Made by a program: the position numbers and the translations under genes. Below, one piece after another: positions 25,596 through 34,620 of a DNA stretch of 64,000 nucleotides (positions within the stretch are counted from its first letter, which is position 1; each line of letters opens with the position of its first letter). The notes beneath the pieces are model-generated. The model searched no databases. It was not told the origin of the DNA and saw only the letters and a program-made list of their open reading frames with translations. This stretch comes from FEB-12 sp964503315 (GTDB lineage Bacteria; Zixibacteria; MSB-5A5; GN15; FEB-12), in assembly GCA_964503315.1 (NCBI GenBank), contig CAZCZL010000001.1, positions 310,001 through 374,000 of the forward strand. The letters are read 5' to 3'.

Positions 25596-25649
25596 GTAGG
25601 GCGGGTCCGTCTTCGAACCCGCCGTCAGGAACCAAGGTTCCTGACCTAC
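25596..25649. repeat. REP-like double-hairpin element
   Basis: A closing stem GTAG/CTAC (25596-25599 and 25646-25649) encloses two hairpins: GGCGGGT/ACCCGCC (25600-25606 with 25617-25623) and TCAGGAACC/GGTTCCTGA (25625-25633 with 25636-25644, AA loop). Such a three-way fold is typical of REP/BIME or small MITE repeats. Its edge supplies the TAG stop of the membrane gene ending at 25646. I saw no second copy in this window. Confidence 0.6.
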
Positions 25650-26158
25650 GACCGGAATTTCCCCTCTTTCACCATCTTCTCCTGACGCTCTATCAATTTC
25701 TGCACCAGCCCAAACCTTGGCCGGACAAATTGAAAGACCAAAAAACAGTAGATGAATATCCCGAGGAAATAGTTGTCGAACTCCCCGGTCGTGAAGAAAT
25801 AGATCACTCCCCAGAGCGATATCGCCGCGATCGCCAAAAACAGCGGTTTGGTCCGGCGGAAATACTCCTCCGTAAAATCCGCCTCAAATGTCTCCGCCCG
25901 ACGGATCATCGGGCTGTTATAAATCTTCGTTCGCCAGAATATCACCGCCGCCAGGTGTGCGAGCGCCATCACCGCGATCACAGTCCTTATTGTATTGAGA
26001 TAATAGAGGTCGACCATCGGCGCCCAGCCATTCCCTTTTTCGATATAGTAGCACCCGAGCAACAGCAGTCCGGGGAGAATGACATTGAAGAATGTCCCGA
26101 AATAGAGCGGCTTCGCGATGATGCCGGTCAGATTATAGTCGGAATCTCGAAGACTCAT
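25646..26158 (-). CDS. small multi-pass membrane protein
   Basis: A 170-residue protein with four predicted membrane helices (about 18-38, 54-74, 103-122, 128-148) and charged loops; no family recognised. The last codons and the stop lie at or in the REP-like repeat, so the native C terminus may have been altered. It overlaps the next membrane gene by four bases (ATGA), which suggests a two-subunit membrane complex. Confidence 0.65.
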   Translation of the reverse strand: MSLRDSDYNLTGIIAKPLYFGTFFNVILPGLLLLGCYYIEKGNGWAPMVDLYYLNTIRTVIAVMALAHLAAVIFWRTKIYNSPMIRRAETFEADFTEEYFRRTKPLFLAIAAISLWGVIYFFTTGEFDNYFLGIFIYCFLVFQFVRPRFGLVQKLIERQEKMVKEGKFRS

Positions 26159-26601
26159 TTCGCCTCCAGTTGAGCGGCGACCGCGTCGAACCGTTCGCGC
26201 GTCGGCCAGTGCATTACAACGCCTATCGCCCCGATAGCGTAGAAATAGAACATTGCGTTGAAATCCCCCGCGATGAAGAAATAAGCGAGACCAAATATGA
26301 AAACGCTCTCAACCATCGCCATGCGCACTATCCAGTACTGCTGGAGGGGGGCCTTCTGTGCCTTGAAGTTTGGTGACTTTCTGAGAAGCAGGTCCGGAAT
26401 AAAGAACGATGCCACCAGTTCACCCGCCGCCACAGCCAAGAGCACAACCAGGATCACCATATTACTCTGGCCTGTTTGTTTGCCCAACATGGAATAGGCG
26501 ATATACAGGTAGGCCGCCGGTGCGATGAAAAACATCACTACAGCGAACATCCGCGCCATGTTAAACTGCGCTTCGCGACTCTGTTGATTAGCCGGTTCCA
26601 T
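26155..26601 (-). CDS. small multi-pass membrane protein
   Basis: A 148-residue protein with four predicted helices (about 15-34, 44-64, 92-110, 115-130) and a charged C terminus. No motif or family recognised. Its start overlaps the tadA stop (TGATG) and its end overlaps the following membrane gene, so tadA and the two membrane proteins form one unit. Confidence 0.65.
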   Translation of the reverse strand: MEPANQQSREAQFNMARMFAVVMFFIAPAAYLYIAYSMLGKQTGQSNMVILVVLLAVAAGELVASFFIPDLLLRKSPNFKAQKAPLQQYWIVRMAMVESVFIFGLAYFFIAGDFNAMFYFYAIGAIGVVMHWPTRERFDAVAAQLEAK

Positions 26602-27077
26602 CAGTTCACCCTGTTCTTATTCTTCCGCACCTGTTGAAAGAACTGCCGCATCATCTCGGCGATCTCCGCTTCCCGCACTCCGCCGATCACTTCGCAACGA
26701 TGATTCAATCGCACATCAGTCGGAACAGTGACGATCGACCCGCACCCGCCGAATCGAATATCCGGCGCGCCATAGACGATCGTATGTATGCGTGACAACA
26801 CCGATGCCCCCGCGCACATGATACATGGCTCTAGCGTGGAAAAGAGATAGCACTCCTCCAGCCGCCAGTCATTGAACGAGCTATACGCCGCGCTGAGCGC
26901 GATCATCTCCGCATGCGCCGAGGCATCATGCAGCGCCTCGGTCCGATTGTGTCCGCGCCCGATCACGCGATTCTCGTGCACGACTATAGCGCCAACCGGA
27001 ACTTCCCCCTCCTCGAACGCCATTTCGGCTTCGCGTATCGCCAATTCCATGAAATCGGGGAATTTGGATGGATCCAT
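26601..27077 (-). CDS. tadA: tRNA-specific adenosine deaminase
   Basis: Deaminates A34 of tRNA-Arg(ACG) to inosine. Zinc deaminase motifs are SAHAEMIAL (His ligand and catalytic Glu) and PCIMCAGA (two Cys ligands). From the ATG at 27077 it is 158 residues, normal for TadA; the longer frame starts at a TTG with no ribosome site. GGGGCGGAG lies about 12 bases upstream, rather far. It is the first gene of a three-gene unit with two membrane proteins. Confidence 0.93.
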   Translation of the reverse strand: MDPSKFPDFMELAIREAEMAFEEGEVPVGAIVVHENRVIGRGHNRTEALHDASAHAEMIALSAAYSSFNDWRLEECYLFSTLEPCIMCAGASVLSRIHTIVYGAPDIRFGGCGSIVTVPTDVRLNHRCEVIGGVREAEIAEMMRQFFQQVRKNKNRVN

Positions 27078-27121
27078 GCCGTGAATATACTCCGCCCCTA
27101 CTATCAATCAACTTCAATTTC

Positions 27122-27151
27122 AATCGGGCTGAGCGCAGTCGAAGCCCGATT
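27122..27151. repeat. REP-like inverted repeat
   Basis: AATCGGGCT and AGCCCGATT (27122-27130 and 27143-27151) form a 9-bp stem around a 12-base loop that reads TCGACTGCGCTC on the minus strand. This loop resembles a short repeat I have seen in intergenic regions of many bacteria. It lies between lepA and tadA with no T-run, so it is not an ordinary terminator. Confidence 0.45.
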
Positions 27152-27164
27152 TGATCTGATTAGA

Positions 27165-28970
27165 TTACGACCGCTCTATCTTCAGCGCCGCCAAAAACGC
27201 TTCCTGCGGTATCTCCACCGAACCGATCTGCTTCATCCGCTTCTTCCCCTCTTTCTGCTTCTCCAGCAGTTTCCGCTTACGGGAGATATCACCGCCATAA
27301 CATTTGGCGGTCACATTCTTTCGCATCGGGCGGATGGTCGCACGGCTGATGATGCGGCTCCCAATCGCCGCCTGGATAACAACCTCAAACATCTGACGCG
27401 GGATCAACTTCTGCAATTTCTCATTAAGCTGCATCCCCCAGTGGTACGCCTTTTCGCGATGAATGATCACCGATAGCGCGTCCACCGGATCGCCATTCAC
27501 CAGGATATCCAGTTTCACCAGCGATGACCGGCGATAATATGGTAATCCGTAATCGAACGACGCGTATCCGCGCGTCCCCGACTTCAGCTTGTCATAAAAA
27601 TCAAAGATGATCTCCGAAAGCGGAAACGCATAACTCAGGCTGACGCGTGTGGTCGACAGATACTCCGTCGTTTTGTATTCGCCGCGACGGTCGGTCGCCA
27701 GCTTCATTATCGCGCCGATATACTCCGCCGGTACGATCACCTGGGCATCTACATATGGCTCTTCGATATATTCGATCGCCCCCGCCTCCGGCATCTCCGC
27801 CGGATTATCGACCACCAGCTTTGTCCCGTCGGTCTTGTACACGAAGTACTCAACGTTCGGCACTGTGTTGATGATCGTCTGATTGTACTCACGGCTCAGT
27901 CGCTCGGTGATGATCTCCATATGGAGCAGACCGAGGAACCCGACGCGGAATCCGAAACCAAGCGCGGTCGAAGATTCCGGCGTGAACGTCAGCGAGCTGT
28001 CGTTCAGTTTCAACTTTTCCAGTGATTCGCGAAGTTCCGCGAAATCTTCGGCGATCGCCGGATACAGCCCGGAGAAGACCATCGGCTTGACATTCACAAA
28101 CCCCTGCACCGGTTCTTTGGCCGGATTACTTACCAGCGTGATCGTGTCACCGATCTTGGTATCCGCGACTTCTTTGATCGAAGCGTACAGGTAGCCGACA
28201 TCCCCCGCGCGCAATGCTTCCTGCGGCACCGCGTCTATCTGCAAATACCCAACTTCCTCAACGTCGAAAGTTTTGCCGCTCGAGAAGAACCGTATCTTAT
28301 CCCCTTTGCAGAATGTCCCGTTGATGATCTTCACCAGTGGCCGCGCGCCGCGATAAGTATCAAACGTTGAATCAAAGATCATCGCCTGTAGTGGCGCGTC
28401 AGGGTCACCCGTCGGCGGTCGGAACTGATGGACGATCGCCTCAAGCAGTTTGTCCACCCCTATTCCAACCTTTGCGGAGACCGGGATAATCTCTTCCGGC
28501 TTACAGCCGAGTAGATCGACGATCTCTGCCGTCACTTTGGCCGGATCCGCCGATGGCAGATCGATCTTATTCACGACCGGCAGAATGTTGAGATTGTTGT
28601 CGAGTGCCAGGTAGAGATTGGAGAGCGTCTGCGCCTCGATCCCCTGCGATGCATCCACCACCAGGATCGCGCCTTCGCACGCCGCGAGCGAACGGCTCAC
28701 CTCATACGTGAAATCGACATGGCCGGGAGTATCGATCAGATTGAACTCGTAAATATTCCCGTCCTTGGCTTTGTAGTCGAGCCGGATCGCGTGCGCCTTG
28801 ATCGTGATGCCGCGCTCCTGCTCCAATTCCATCGAGTCCAGCACCTGGGCATGCATTTGACGGCTCGAGAGCGTTTTGGTCTGCTCCAGAAGCCGATCCG
28901 CCAGCGTCGACTTCCCGTGGTCGATATGGGCGATGATCGAAAAATTCCTAATTTTGCTCAGGTCGTGCAT
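27165..28970 (-). CDS. lepA: elongation factor 4
   Basis: Ribosome-associated GTPase (back-translocase or late initiation factor). G1 is AHIDHGKST, G3 DTPGHVD, G4 NKID. The C-terminal LepA-specific domain ends with KKRMKQIGSVEIPQEAF. From the ATG at 28970 it has 601 residues, matching the family; an upstream in-frame ATG at 29021 has no ribosome site. Confidence 0.96.
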   Translation of the reverse strand: MHDLSKIRNFSIIAHIDHGKSTLADRLLEQTKTLSSRQMHAQVLDSMELEQERGITIKAHAIRLDYKAKDGNIYEFNLIDTPGHVDFTYEVSRSLAACEGAILVVDASQGIEAQTLSNLYLALDNNLNILPVVNKIDLPSADPAKVTAEIVDLLGCKPEEIIPVSAKVGIGVDKLLEAIVHQFRPPTGDPDAPLQAMIFDSTFDTYRGARPLVKIINGTFCKGDKIRFFSSGKTFDVEEVGYLQIDAVPQEALRAGDVGYLYASIKEVADTKIGDTITLVSNPAKEPVQGFVNVKPMVFSGLYPAIAEDFAELRESLEKLKLNDSSLTFTPESSTALGFGFRVGFLGLLHMEIITERLSREYNQTIINTVPNVEYFVYKTDGTKLVVDNPAEMPEAGAIEYIEEPYVDAQVIVPAEYIGAIMKLATDRRGEYKTTEYLSTTRVSLSYAFPLSEIIFDFYDKLKSGTRGYASFDYGLPYYRRSSLVKLDILVNGDPVDALSVIIHREKAYHWGMQLNEKLQKLIPRQMFEVVIQAAIGSRIISRATIRPMRKNVTAKCYGGDISRKRKLLEKQKEGKKRMKQIGSVEIPQEAFLAALKIERS

Positions 28971-29085
28971 GCACTCTCTATTCTGGTGTAACGGAGCCAA
29001 TCTGTTGGCATCCAGCGACATAACACATCAGCTACGGAATCGTTCCGGCAGCGAGTCGCTAAGGTAGGGAAATTAGCAGGGAAAG

Positions 29086-29709
29086 TCAAACGGCGGGTTC
29101 GTCTGGTCGAGTCATCTTACCTTTAGGTCCAATTTTCCACTCTATTTTATCAAGCGGGGTCAGGCCCCATTCCCTTAGTTCACTGACTACCTTCTCGTAG
29201 AATTCGTTGGTCCGAACCGTAATTTCAACGTACTCATCATGACTGAACTTCAGGAAAAAGAAAGTCGACCCACCCCATTGCCACCGGGGTACGTAGTAGG
29301 TGTCCCAACCAAAGACTATCCCTTGCACCAGCAGTCCGACAGCCTTCTTAAGTTCATCACTCCTAAAATCGTGCCCAATTCCCAAACTGAACGGCAAAGG
29401 CTGGCCATGCGCGATGTGCATAGACTCCACTACTTGATATCCGATTTCTTCGCTGGTATTGTTCCAGATTCCAAAATCGCTGAACCAGAGCAACGCTCCG
29501 TCCGAATCCCGGGAATCATATCCCAAGTTCGCCAGAAAAAACGCCAAATTGGGAATGCGCTGCTGATCTTTCGGTAACCAAATGTAGATTCTTCGTGCTT
29601 CCGGATGACTGTAATACGGTTCTCCGCCTTTGAATTTCACGTAAACGTCATCTTGTCCGTTGTTCCAATCGAACTGTTTTGCAACTTCCTCTTTGGTAAA
29701 GACTAACAT
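29086..29709 (-). CDS. unknown soluble protein
   Basis: A 207-residue protein I do not recognise. It has many aromatic residues (WQWGGSTFFFLKF near the C-terminal third), no signal peptide and no membrane helix. It resembles the isolated small soluble proteins that often pair with toxins or immunity genes, but nothing here proves that. It looks AT-richer than its neighbours and sits alone between lepA and cdaA. Confidence 0.6.
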   Translation of the reverse strand: MLVFTKEEVAKQFDWNNGQDDVYVKFKGGEPYYSHPEARRIYIWLPKDQQRIPNLAFFLANLGYDSRDSDGALLWFSDFGIWNNTSEEIGYQVVESMHIAHGQPLPFSLGIGHDFRSDELKKAVGLLVQGIVFGWDTYYVPRWQWGGSTFFFLKFSHDEYVEITVRTNEFYEKVVSELREWGLTPLDKIEWKIGPKGKMTRPDEPAV

Positions 29710-29739
29710 GAGGATTCTCCCGCACGATGATCCGGTACC

Positions 29740-30501
29740 CTACTGCTTCAAATACCACTGCAGCCGGTCCTTAAAATCCGACTTCTTGATATCCTTCTCC
29801 AACTCACCTTCATACGCAATCGAGATCGCCTGCGTCTCTTCCGACACAACCACCACCACCGCGTCCGAAACCTCGGACACCCCTATTGCCGCTTTGTGCC
29901 GCATCCCGAACAACTGCGCGTATTTCGGATTCCCTGATAATGGCAAAGATGACGCCGCTGCTATGACGTAGTTCCCCGAGACGATCGCCGCGCCATCATG
30001 CAACGGTGTGTATGGCGTGAAAAGTGTGATCAGCAGTTCCGAGGACAATTCGGAGTTCATCAATCTCCCCGATTCCGCGAAATTGCGCAGTCCGGTTCGA
30101 CGTTCTATTACGATCAATCCGCCATACCGAAGTTCCGCCAACCTAAGCGCCGCTCGCGCCACTTCATCAAGAGTTTTCTTCTGTTCGAGACTGACAAATC
30201 GACGAAAGATCGGGTTCTGTCCCATGTGCGCCAAAGCCCCGCGAAGTTCCGGCTGAAAGACGATGATAAGCACGATAAACCCGACTGTCGCGAGGTTGGA
30301 GAACAGCCAGGTCAACGCCTCAAGCTGGAACCAGTAGGAAATGAACGCGATCGCTCCGATGAATGACATCCCCACAATGATCTGCGCCGAACGGGTCCCC
30401 TTGGTCAGTTTGAGCAACTGATAGATAATGAACGACACGATCAGGATATCAACCGCGTCCTTCAATCCAAACCGAATGAAATCAAACCCGAGAATATTCA
30501 T
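29740..30501 (-). CDS. cdaA: diadenylate cyclase
   Basis: Makes the second messenger c-di-AMP from two ATP. Three N-terminal helices (about 15-35, 38-57, 67-85) precede a DisA_N domain with the two catalytic motifs DGA (169-171) and RHKAA (201-205). At 253 residues it is a typical CdaA/DacA. It overlaps folP by four bases (ATGA). The usual partner gene for a YbbR regulator is absent. c-di-AMP normally controls osmolyte and potassium transport and wall homeostasis. Confidence 0.94.
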   Translation of the reverse strand: MNILGFDFIRFGLKDAVDILIVSFIIYQLLKLTKGTRSAQIIVGMSFIGAIAFISYWFQLEALTWLFSNLATVGFIVLIIVFQPELRGALAHMGQNPIFRRFVSLEQKKTLDEVARAALRLAELRYGGLIVIERRTGLRNFAESGRLMNSELSSELLITLFTPYTPLHDGAAIVSGNYVIAAASSLPLSGNPKYAQLFGMRHKAAIGVSEVSDAVVVVVSEETQAISIAYEGELEKDIKKSDFKDRLQWYLKQ

Positions 30502-31382
30502 GCCCGCTCTGCTATTGCTTCCGCTACTTTTAACGCTTCAATGGTCGCGGCGACATCATGAACGCGCAGGATGTTCGCGCCCCGTTGCCGTGCCACGACG
30601 GCCGCTGCAATTGACCCGCCCAGACGTTCTGTCGGGCTGGTCTGCGCGCCTGTTACCCTGCTAATAAACGACTTTCTTGACGCTCCCACAAGTAACGGGA
30701 GGCCAAATTGTGTGAATCGATGCAGCGCTCCCAGCAGGTCGAGATTATCCTCAAGCCGCTTGCCGAACCCGATCCCCGGATCGACGATTATCCGCTCGCG
30801 CGCTATCCCGTGCTGCACCGCGAACGCGATCCTTTGCACGAAAAACGCGGATATCTCCTCGACGCAGTTGGTGTAATGCGGCGATTGCTGCATCGTCGCG
30901 GGCGTCCCAAGCATATGCATCAGAATGACCGGCGCGCCTGACTGTGCGAGCACTCGCACCATTTCCGGGTCCATGCGCAGGGCCGAAATATCGTTGATGA
31001 TATCCGCCCCCGCCGCAAGCGCCGCCTGCGCTACCTCGGACTTGTAGGTGTCCACCGATATCGGGATCTCCGTCTGCGAGCGCAGTTGCTCCACAACCGG
31101 CACCACCCGCTGCAACTCATCTTCTATAGGGACTGACTCCGCGCCCGGACGGCTAGATTCCCCGCCTATGTCGATCAGGTCCGCGCCTTCCTCTATCAAT
31201 TTGAGCGCGTGACCGACTGCGTGATCAGCCTGGAGAAACTGCCCGCCGTCTGAAAATGAATCCGGCGTGACATTAACTATCCCCATCACCAGTGGACGGT
31301 CAAAAGCAATAATTCTCTCTCGCGGGAGCTTAAGCGGCGGCAGGAGCGCCGGTGTGGATCGGGTATTCTCTGGCATTGGCAA
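30498..31382 (-). CDS. folP: dihydropteroate synthase
   Basis: Condenses p-aminobenzoate with 6-hydroxymethyl-dihydropterin diphosphate in folate synthesis. MGIVNVTPDSFSDGG, DIGGESSRPGA, NDISALRMD and DPGIGFGKR are all present; 294 residues. It lies between folE upstream and cdaA downstream, so two folate enzymes and the c-di-AMP synthase are co-transcribed. Confidence 0.96.
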   Translation of the reverse strand: MPMPENTRSTPALLPPLKLPRERIIAFDRPLVMGIVNVTPDSFSDGGQFLQADHAVGHALKLIEEGADLIDIGGESSRPGAESVPIEDELQRVVPVVEQLRSQTEIPISVDTYKSEVAQAALAAGADIINDISALRMDPEMVRVLAQSGAPVILMHMLGTPATMQQSPHYTNCVEEISAFFVQRIAFAVQHGIARERIIVDPGIGFGKRLEDNLDLLGALHRFTQFGLPLLVGASRKSFISRVTGAQTSPTERLGGSIAAAVVARQRGANILRVHDVAATIEALKVAEAIAERA

Positions 31383-31456
31383 TCCCCTGAACGGTTATTG
31401 TCAAAGTGCCACAGCGCAGAGTGAAAGGCAAGGGATAAAATCGGGGAGAAGAATGC

Positions 31457-32026
31457 CTACTTCCGCCGACTCTCTATCAGCGTCAACGCCTCGTATCTCG
31501 TCGCGTCCCGACGCATCATCCCCCGCACCGCCGAGGTCACGATCAGACTGCCCGGGGCTTTTAGGCCGCGCATCGTCATACAGAGATGCTCCGCCTCGAT
31601 CACGACCAGCACGCCCTTGGCACCGAGCGCGTCAACGATTGAATCGGCGATCTGCGAAGTCAACCGTTCCTGCACCTGCAATCGCTTGGTCAGGATATCG
31701 ATTACTTTGATCATGTTGGAGAAGCCGACCATCTTGTCGTTCTGCGGAATATACGCGATATGGATCCGCCCAAAAAACGGGAGAAGATGATGCTCGCATA
31801 AAGAGAAAAACGAGATGTCACGCAGAATGATCATCTCGTCTTTGTTTTTTGTCGTGTATTTTCTCAGTTCGACCGCGGGGTCCTGCTCCATACCGGCCAG
31901 GACCTCTTCGTAGAATTCAGCTATTCGTTCCGGGGTTCGCTCCAATCCTTCGCGAGTCAGCTCTTCGCCGACCCCCTCAAGGATAAGCTTCACCCCCTGG
32001 ATGATCTTCTCGCGGTCTATCGCCAC
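31457..32026 (-). CDS. folE: GTP cyclohydrolase I
   Basis: First enzyme of folate/pterin synthesis, converting GTP to dihydroneopterin triphosphate. SLCEHHLLPFFG provides the zinc Cys and catalytic His, and EAEHLCMTMRG the second Cys ligand; 189 residues. GTG start two bases after ftsH. Confidence 0.96.
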   Translation of the reverse strand: MAIDREKIIQGVKLILEGVGEELTREGLERTPERIAEFYEEVLAGMEQDPAVELRKYTTKNKDEMIILRDISFFSLCEHHLLPFFGRIHIAYIPQNDKMVGFSNMIKVIDILTKRLQVQERLTSQIADSIVDALGAKGVLVVIEAEHLCMTMRGLKAPGSLIVTSAVRGMMRRDATRYEALTLIESRRK

Positions 32027-32028
32027 AC

Positions 32029-33984
32029 TTAGCTCGTTGGGACCGGCGCCACCACGGGAGAAACATCGCCCGATGCCCGTCCTATGATCTCATCCACCTC
32101 GCGACCATCGATGATCTCCCGCTCCAACAGCGCCTTGGCGAGATCATGCAGTTTATCCAGATTGCCATTCAGCAGTTTGGTCGCCATAGCCTCAGCCTTG
32201 TGGACAAAGGCTGAGACTTCCTGGTCAATGATCACAGCGGTGGCTTCGGAATGATCCGCCGCCTGGGCCATTTCGCGGCCAAGGAAGATATGCTCTTCGG
32301 TCTTGCCGAATGTCACCGGCCCGATCTTCTCAGACATCCCCCAATTGCAGACCATCTTGCGAGCCAGTTTAGTCGCCCGTTCGAGGTCGTTCCCCGCACC
32401 GGTATCGAGCTGGTTGAATACCAGGATCTCGGCCACTCGCCCACCCATCATCACCGCCAGTACGGTCTCAAGATAATCGCGGCTGTGCGTATGACGTTCA
32501 TCCACCGGCAACGATTGCGTCACACCCAGAGCCATCCCGCGCGGGATGATCGTCACCTTGTGAATTGGATCGGCCTTGGGCATCATCTTGGAAACGAGCG
32601 CGTGTCCCGCCTCGTGATAGGCGATGACCTTCTTCTCCTCATCGGAGATAACCAGCGACTTGCGCGCCGAGCCCATCATCACTTTGTCTTTGGCCTCTTC
32701 GAAATCAAACATCGAAACCGCGTCTTTGTTCTTCCTGGCCGCCAACAGCGCCGCTTCGTTCACCATATTGGCCAGATCCGCGCCGGACATACCGGGCGTA
32801 CCGCGAGCCAACACCATTAGGTCGATATCGTTGGCCATTTTGATCTTGCGCGTATGTACCTTGAGGATCCCTTCGCGCCCCTTAACGTCGGGTGTCGCGA
32901 CCACTATCTGACGATCAAAGCGACCCGGACGGAGAAGAGCCGGATCAAGTACATCCGGACGGTTCGTCGCGGCAATCAGGATCACGCCGTCATTCGACTC
33001 AAAACCATCCATCTCGACCAGCAACTGATTGAGCGTCTGCTCGCGCTCGTCATGCCCGCCACCTAAACCGGCGCCGCGATGACGGCCGACCGCATCAATC
33101 TCATCGATAAAGATGATACAGGGCGCATTCCGCTTCCCCTGCTCAAACAAATCGCGCACACGGCTGGCGCCGACACCAACAAACATCTCAACAAAATCCG
33201 AACCGGACATCGAAAAGAACGGCACTCCCGCTTCACCCGCAACCGCGCGCGCCAGCAAGGTCTTACCCGTTCCGGGGGGGCCAAGCAACAAAGCGCCTTT
33301 GGGGATCTTGCCGCCCAATTTCTGGAATTTCCCCGGCTCCTTGAGGAACTCGATGATCTCTTTCAGTTCTTCTTTCGCTTCATCCGCGCCGGCGACATCG
33401 TTGAAGGTCACCTTGGGACGCTCATCTGTCATCAACTTCGCTTTGGACTTTCCAAACGAGAACAACCCCTTAGGGCCTGCCGCCCCCTGCATCTGGCGCA
33501 GGAAGAATATCCAGACGAAGATCAGCAGGATCCAGGGACCAACCGCGATCAAGATTGAGAGGAAATCCGGCCCCTTTTCGGCGGCCTTGATCTTTGCTCC
33601 CGATGCTTCCAATCGCTTCACGATATCATAATTTGTGTCCGGAAATGGTATCCGCGTCCGGAACTGGGCAAATGTCCGGTTCGACTTGGTCGACGCAAAC
33701 GCTGTCGGATCCTTCAGCTTCCCTTCGATCTCTCGCTCCAGGAAGGTCGCTTCGGTGATATTGGAAGCATTTATCTGCTGCGTAAACTCGGAATAGTTGA
33801 TCTCGGCGACTTCCGGATTCATTCCGGTCAGATACTGAAAGACAACCAGACCACCGAGAAAAAGCACCGCCCAGAACAGGAGAGTCCGGCCGGGACCGCG
33901 CCAACCTCCGCTTTCGCGGGGAGCGTCTCCCTTGTTTTTTCCACCGGGTCCGGGACGGTCATGTCTGTTATTCGAATCGCTCAC
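32029..33984 (-). CDS. ftsH: ATP-dependent zinc metalloprotease FtsH
   Basis: Membrane-bound AAA+ protease that degrades membrane and regulatory proteins. Helices at about 34-53 and 143-163 flank a periplasmic domain; Walker A GPPGTGKT at 235-242, Walker B IIFIDEIDAVG, the second region of homology ATNRPDVLDPALLRPGRFDR, and the zinc site HEAGH at 457-461. 651 residues, complete. GTG start with GGAGA seven bases upstream. Order tilS-hpt-ftsH is widely conserved. Confidence 0.97.
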   Translation of the reverse strand: MSDSNNRHDRPGPGGKNKGDAPRESGGWRGPGRTLLFWAVLFLGGLVVFQYLTGMNPEVAEINYSEFTQQINASNITEATFLEREIEGKLKDPTAFASTKSNRTFAQFRTRIPFPDTNYDIVKRLEASGAKIKAAEKGPDFLSILIAVGPWILLIFVWIFFLRQMQGAAGPKGLFSFGKSKAKLMTDERPKVTFNDVAGADEAKEELKEIIEFLKEPGKFQKLGGKIPKGALLLGPPGTGKTLLARAVAGEAGVPFFSMSGSDFVEMFVGVGASRVRDLFEQGKRNAPCIIFIDEIDAVGRHRGAGLGGGHDEREQTLNQLLVEMDGFESNDGVILIAATNRPDVLDPALLRPGRFDRQIVVATPDVKGREGILKVHTRKIKMANDIDLMVLARGTPGMSGADLANMVNEAALLAARKNKDAVSMFDFEEAKDKVMMGSARKSLVISDEEKKVIAYHEAGHALVSKMMPKADPIHKVTIIPRGMALGVTQSLPVDERHTHSRDYLETVLAVMMGGRVAEILVFNQLDTGAGNDLERATKLARKMVCNWGMSEKIGPVTFGKTEEHIFLGREMAQAADHSEATAVIIDQEVSAFVHKAEAMATKLLNGNLDKLHDLAKALLEREIIDGREVDEIIGRASGDVSPVVAPVPTS

Positions 33985-34068
33985 TATGTCTCCACTGTAA
34001 CGTGTTCAGATACAGGTTATACTACCGAATCGTCCGTTGATTCAGTCATTTTGTGACGGCGCAATTGT

Positions 34069-34620
34069 CTACTTATCCAGCAACCGTCCAATGAATGGCA
34101 GATTCCGATACTTCTGCGTATTGTCCAAGCCGAAACCGATCACGAAATCATTGCCAATACTGAAGCCTTTGTACTTCACATCAACCTTTACGCGATGGCT
34201 GTGCGGCTTGTCGAGGAGTGTAACAATCTCCACCGAGGCCGGTTCCATCTTGCGGATCTTCTCCGTCACCAGATGAACCGTCCGCCCCGAGTCGACAACC
34301 CCTTCAACCACCAGCACATGGCGGCCCGCCATCGGGATAGAATACCCGCCGCCCAGGATAACATCTTCTTCCCGACGAACGCCGGTGCGATAGGATGCGG
34401 CCGACACAAACTCAAGCTCAATAGGCAGTTTGATCGTACGCATCAGGTCCGCAAGAAAAACCGCGCACCCTTTCAATACGCCGACTAGCACAGGCGTCTC
34501 TCCGGCGTAATCCGCCGTGATCTGCGCCCCCATCTCCTCGATCCGGCGGGTGATCGCCCGCTGATCAAGCAGCAATTCAAATGGCTGGCGCGAGAGTCCT
34601 TTTGGCGTTGTTGACCTCAA
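34069..34620 (-). CDS. hpt: hypoxanthine phosphoribosyltransferase
   Basis: Salvages hypoxanthine and guanine with PRPP. GVLKGCAVFLADLMR and the PRPP loop VLVVEGVVDSGRT identify it; 183 residues. In most homologues this loop has two acidic residues (VEDIIDTG); here the second is Gly. The proposed TTG start gives a 44-base overlap with tilS, and the exact start is uncertain. Order tilS-hpt-ftsH supports the call. Confidence 0.92.
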   Translation of the reverse strand: MRSTTPKGLSRQPFELLLDQRAITRRIEEMGAQITADYAGETPVLVGVLKGCAVFLADLMRTIKLPIELEFVSAASYRTGVRREEDVILGGGYSIPMAGRHVLVVEGVVDSGRTVHLVTEKIRKMEPASVEIVTLLDKPHSHRVKVDVKYKGFSIGNDFVIGFGLDNTQKYRNLPFIGRLLDK

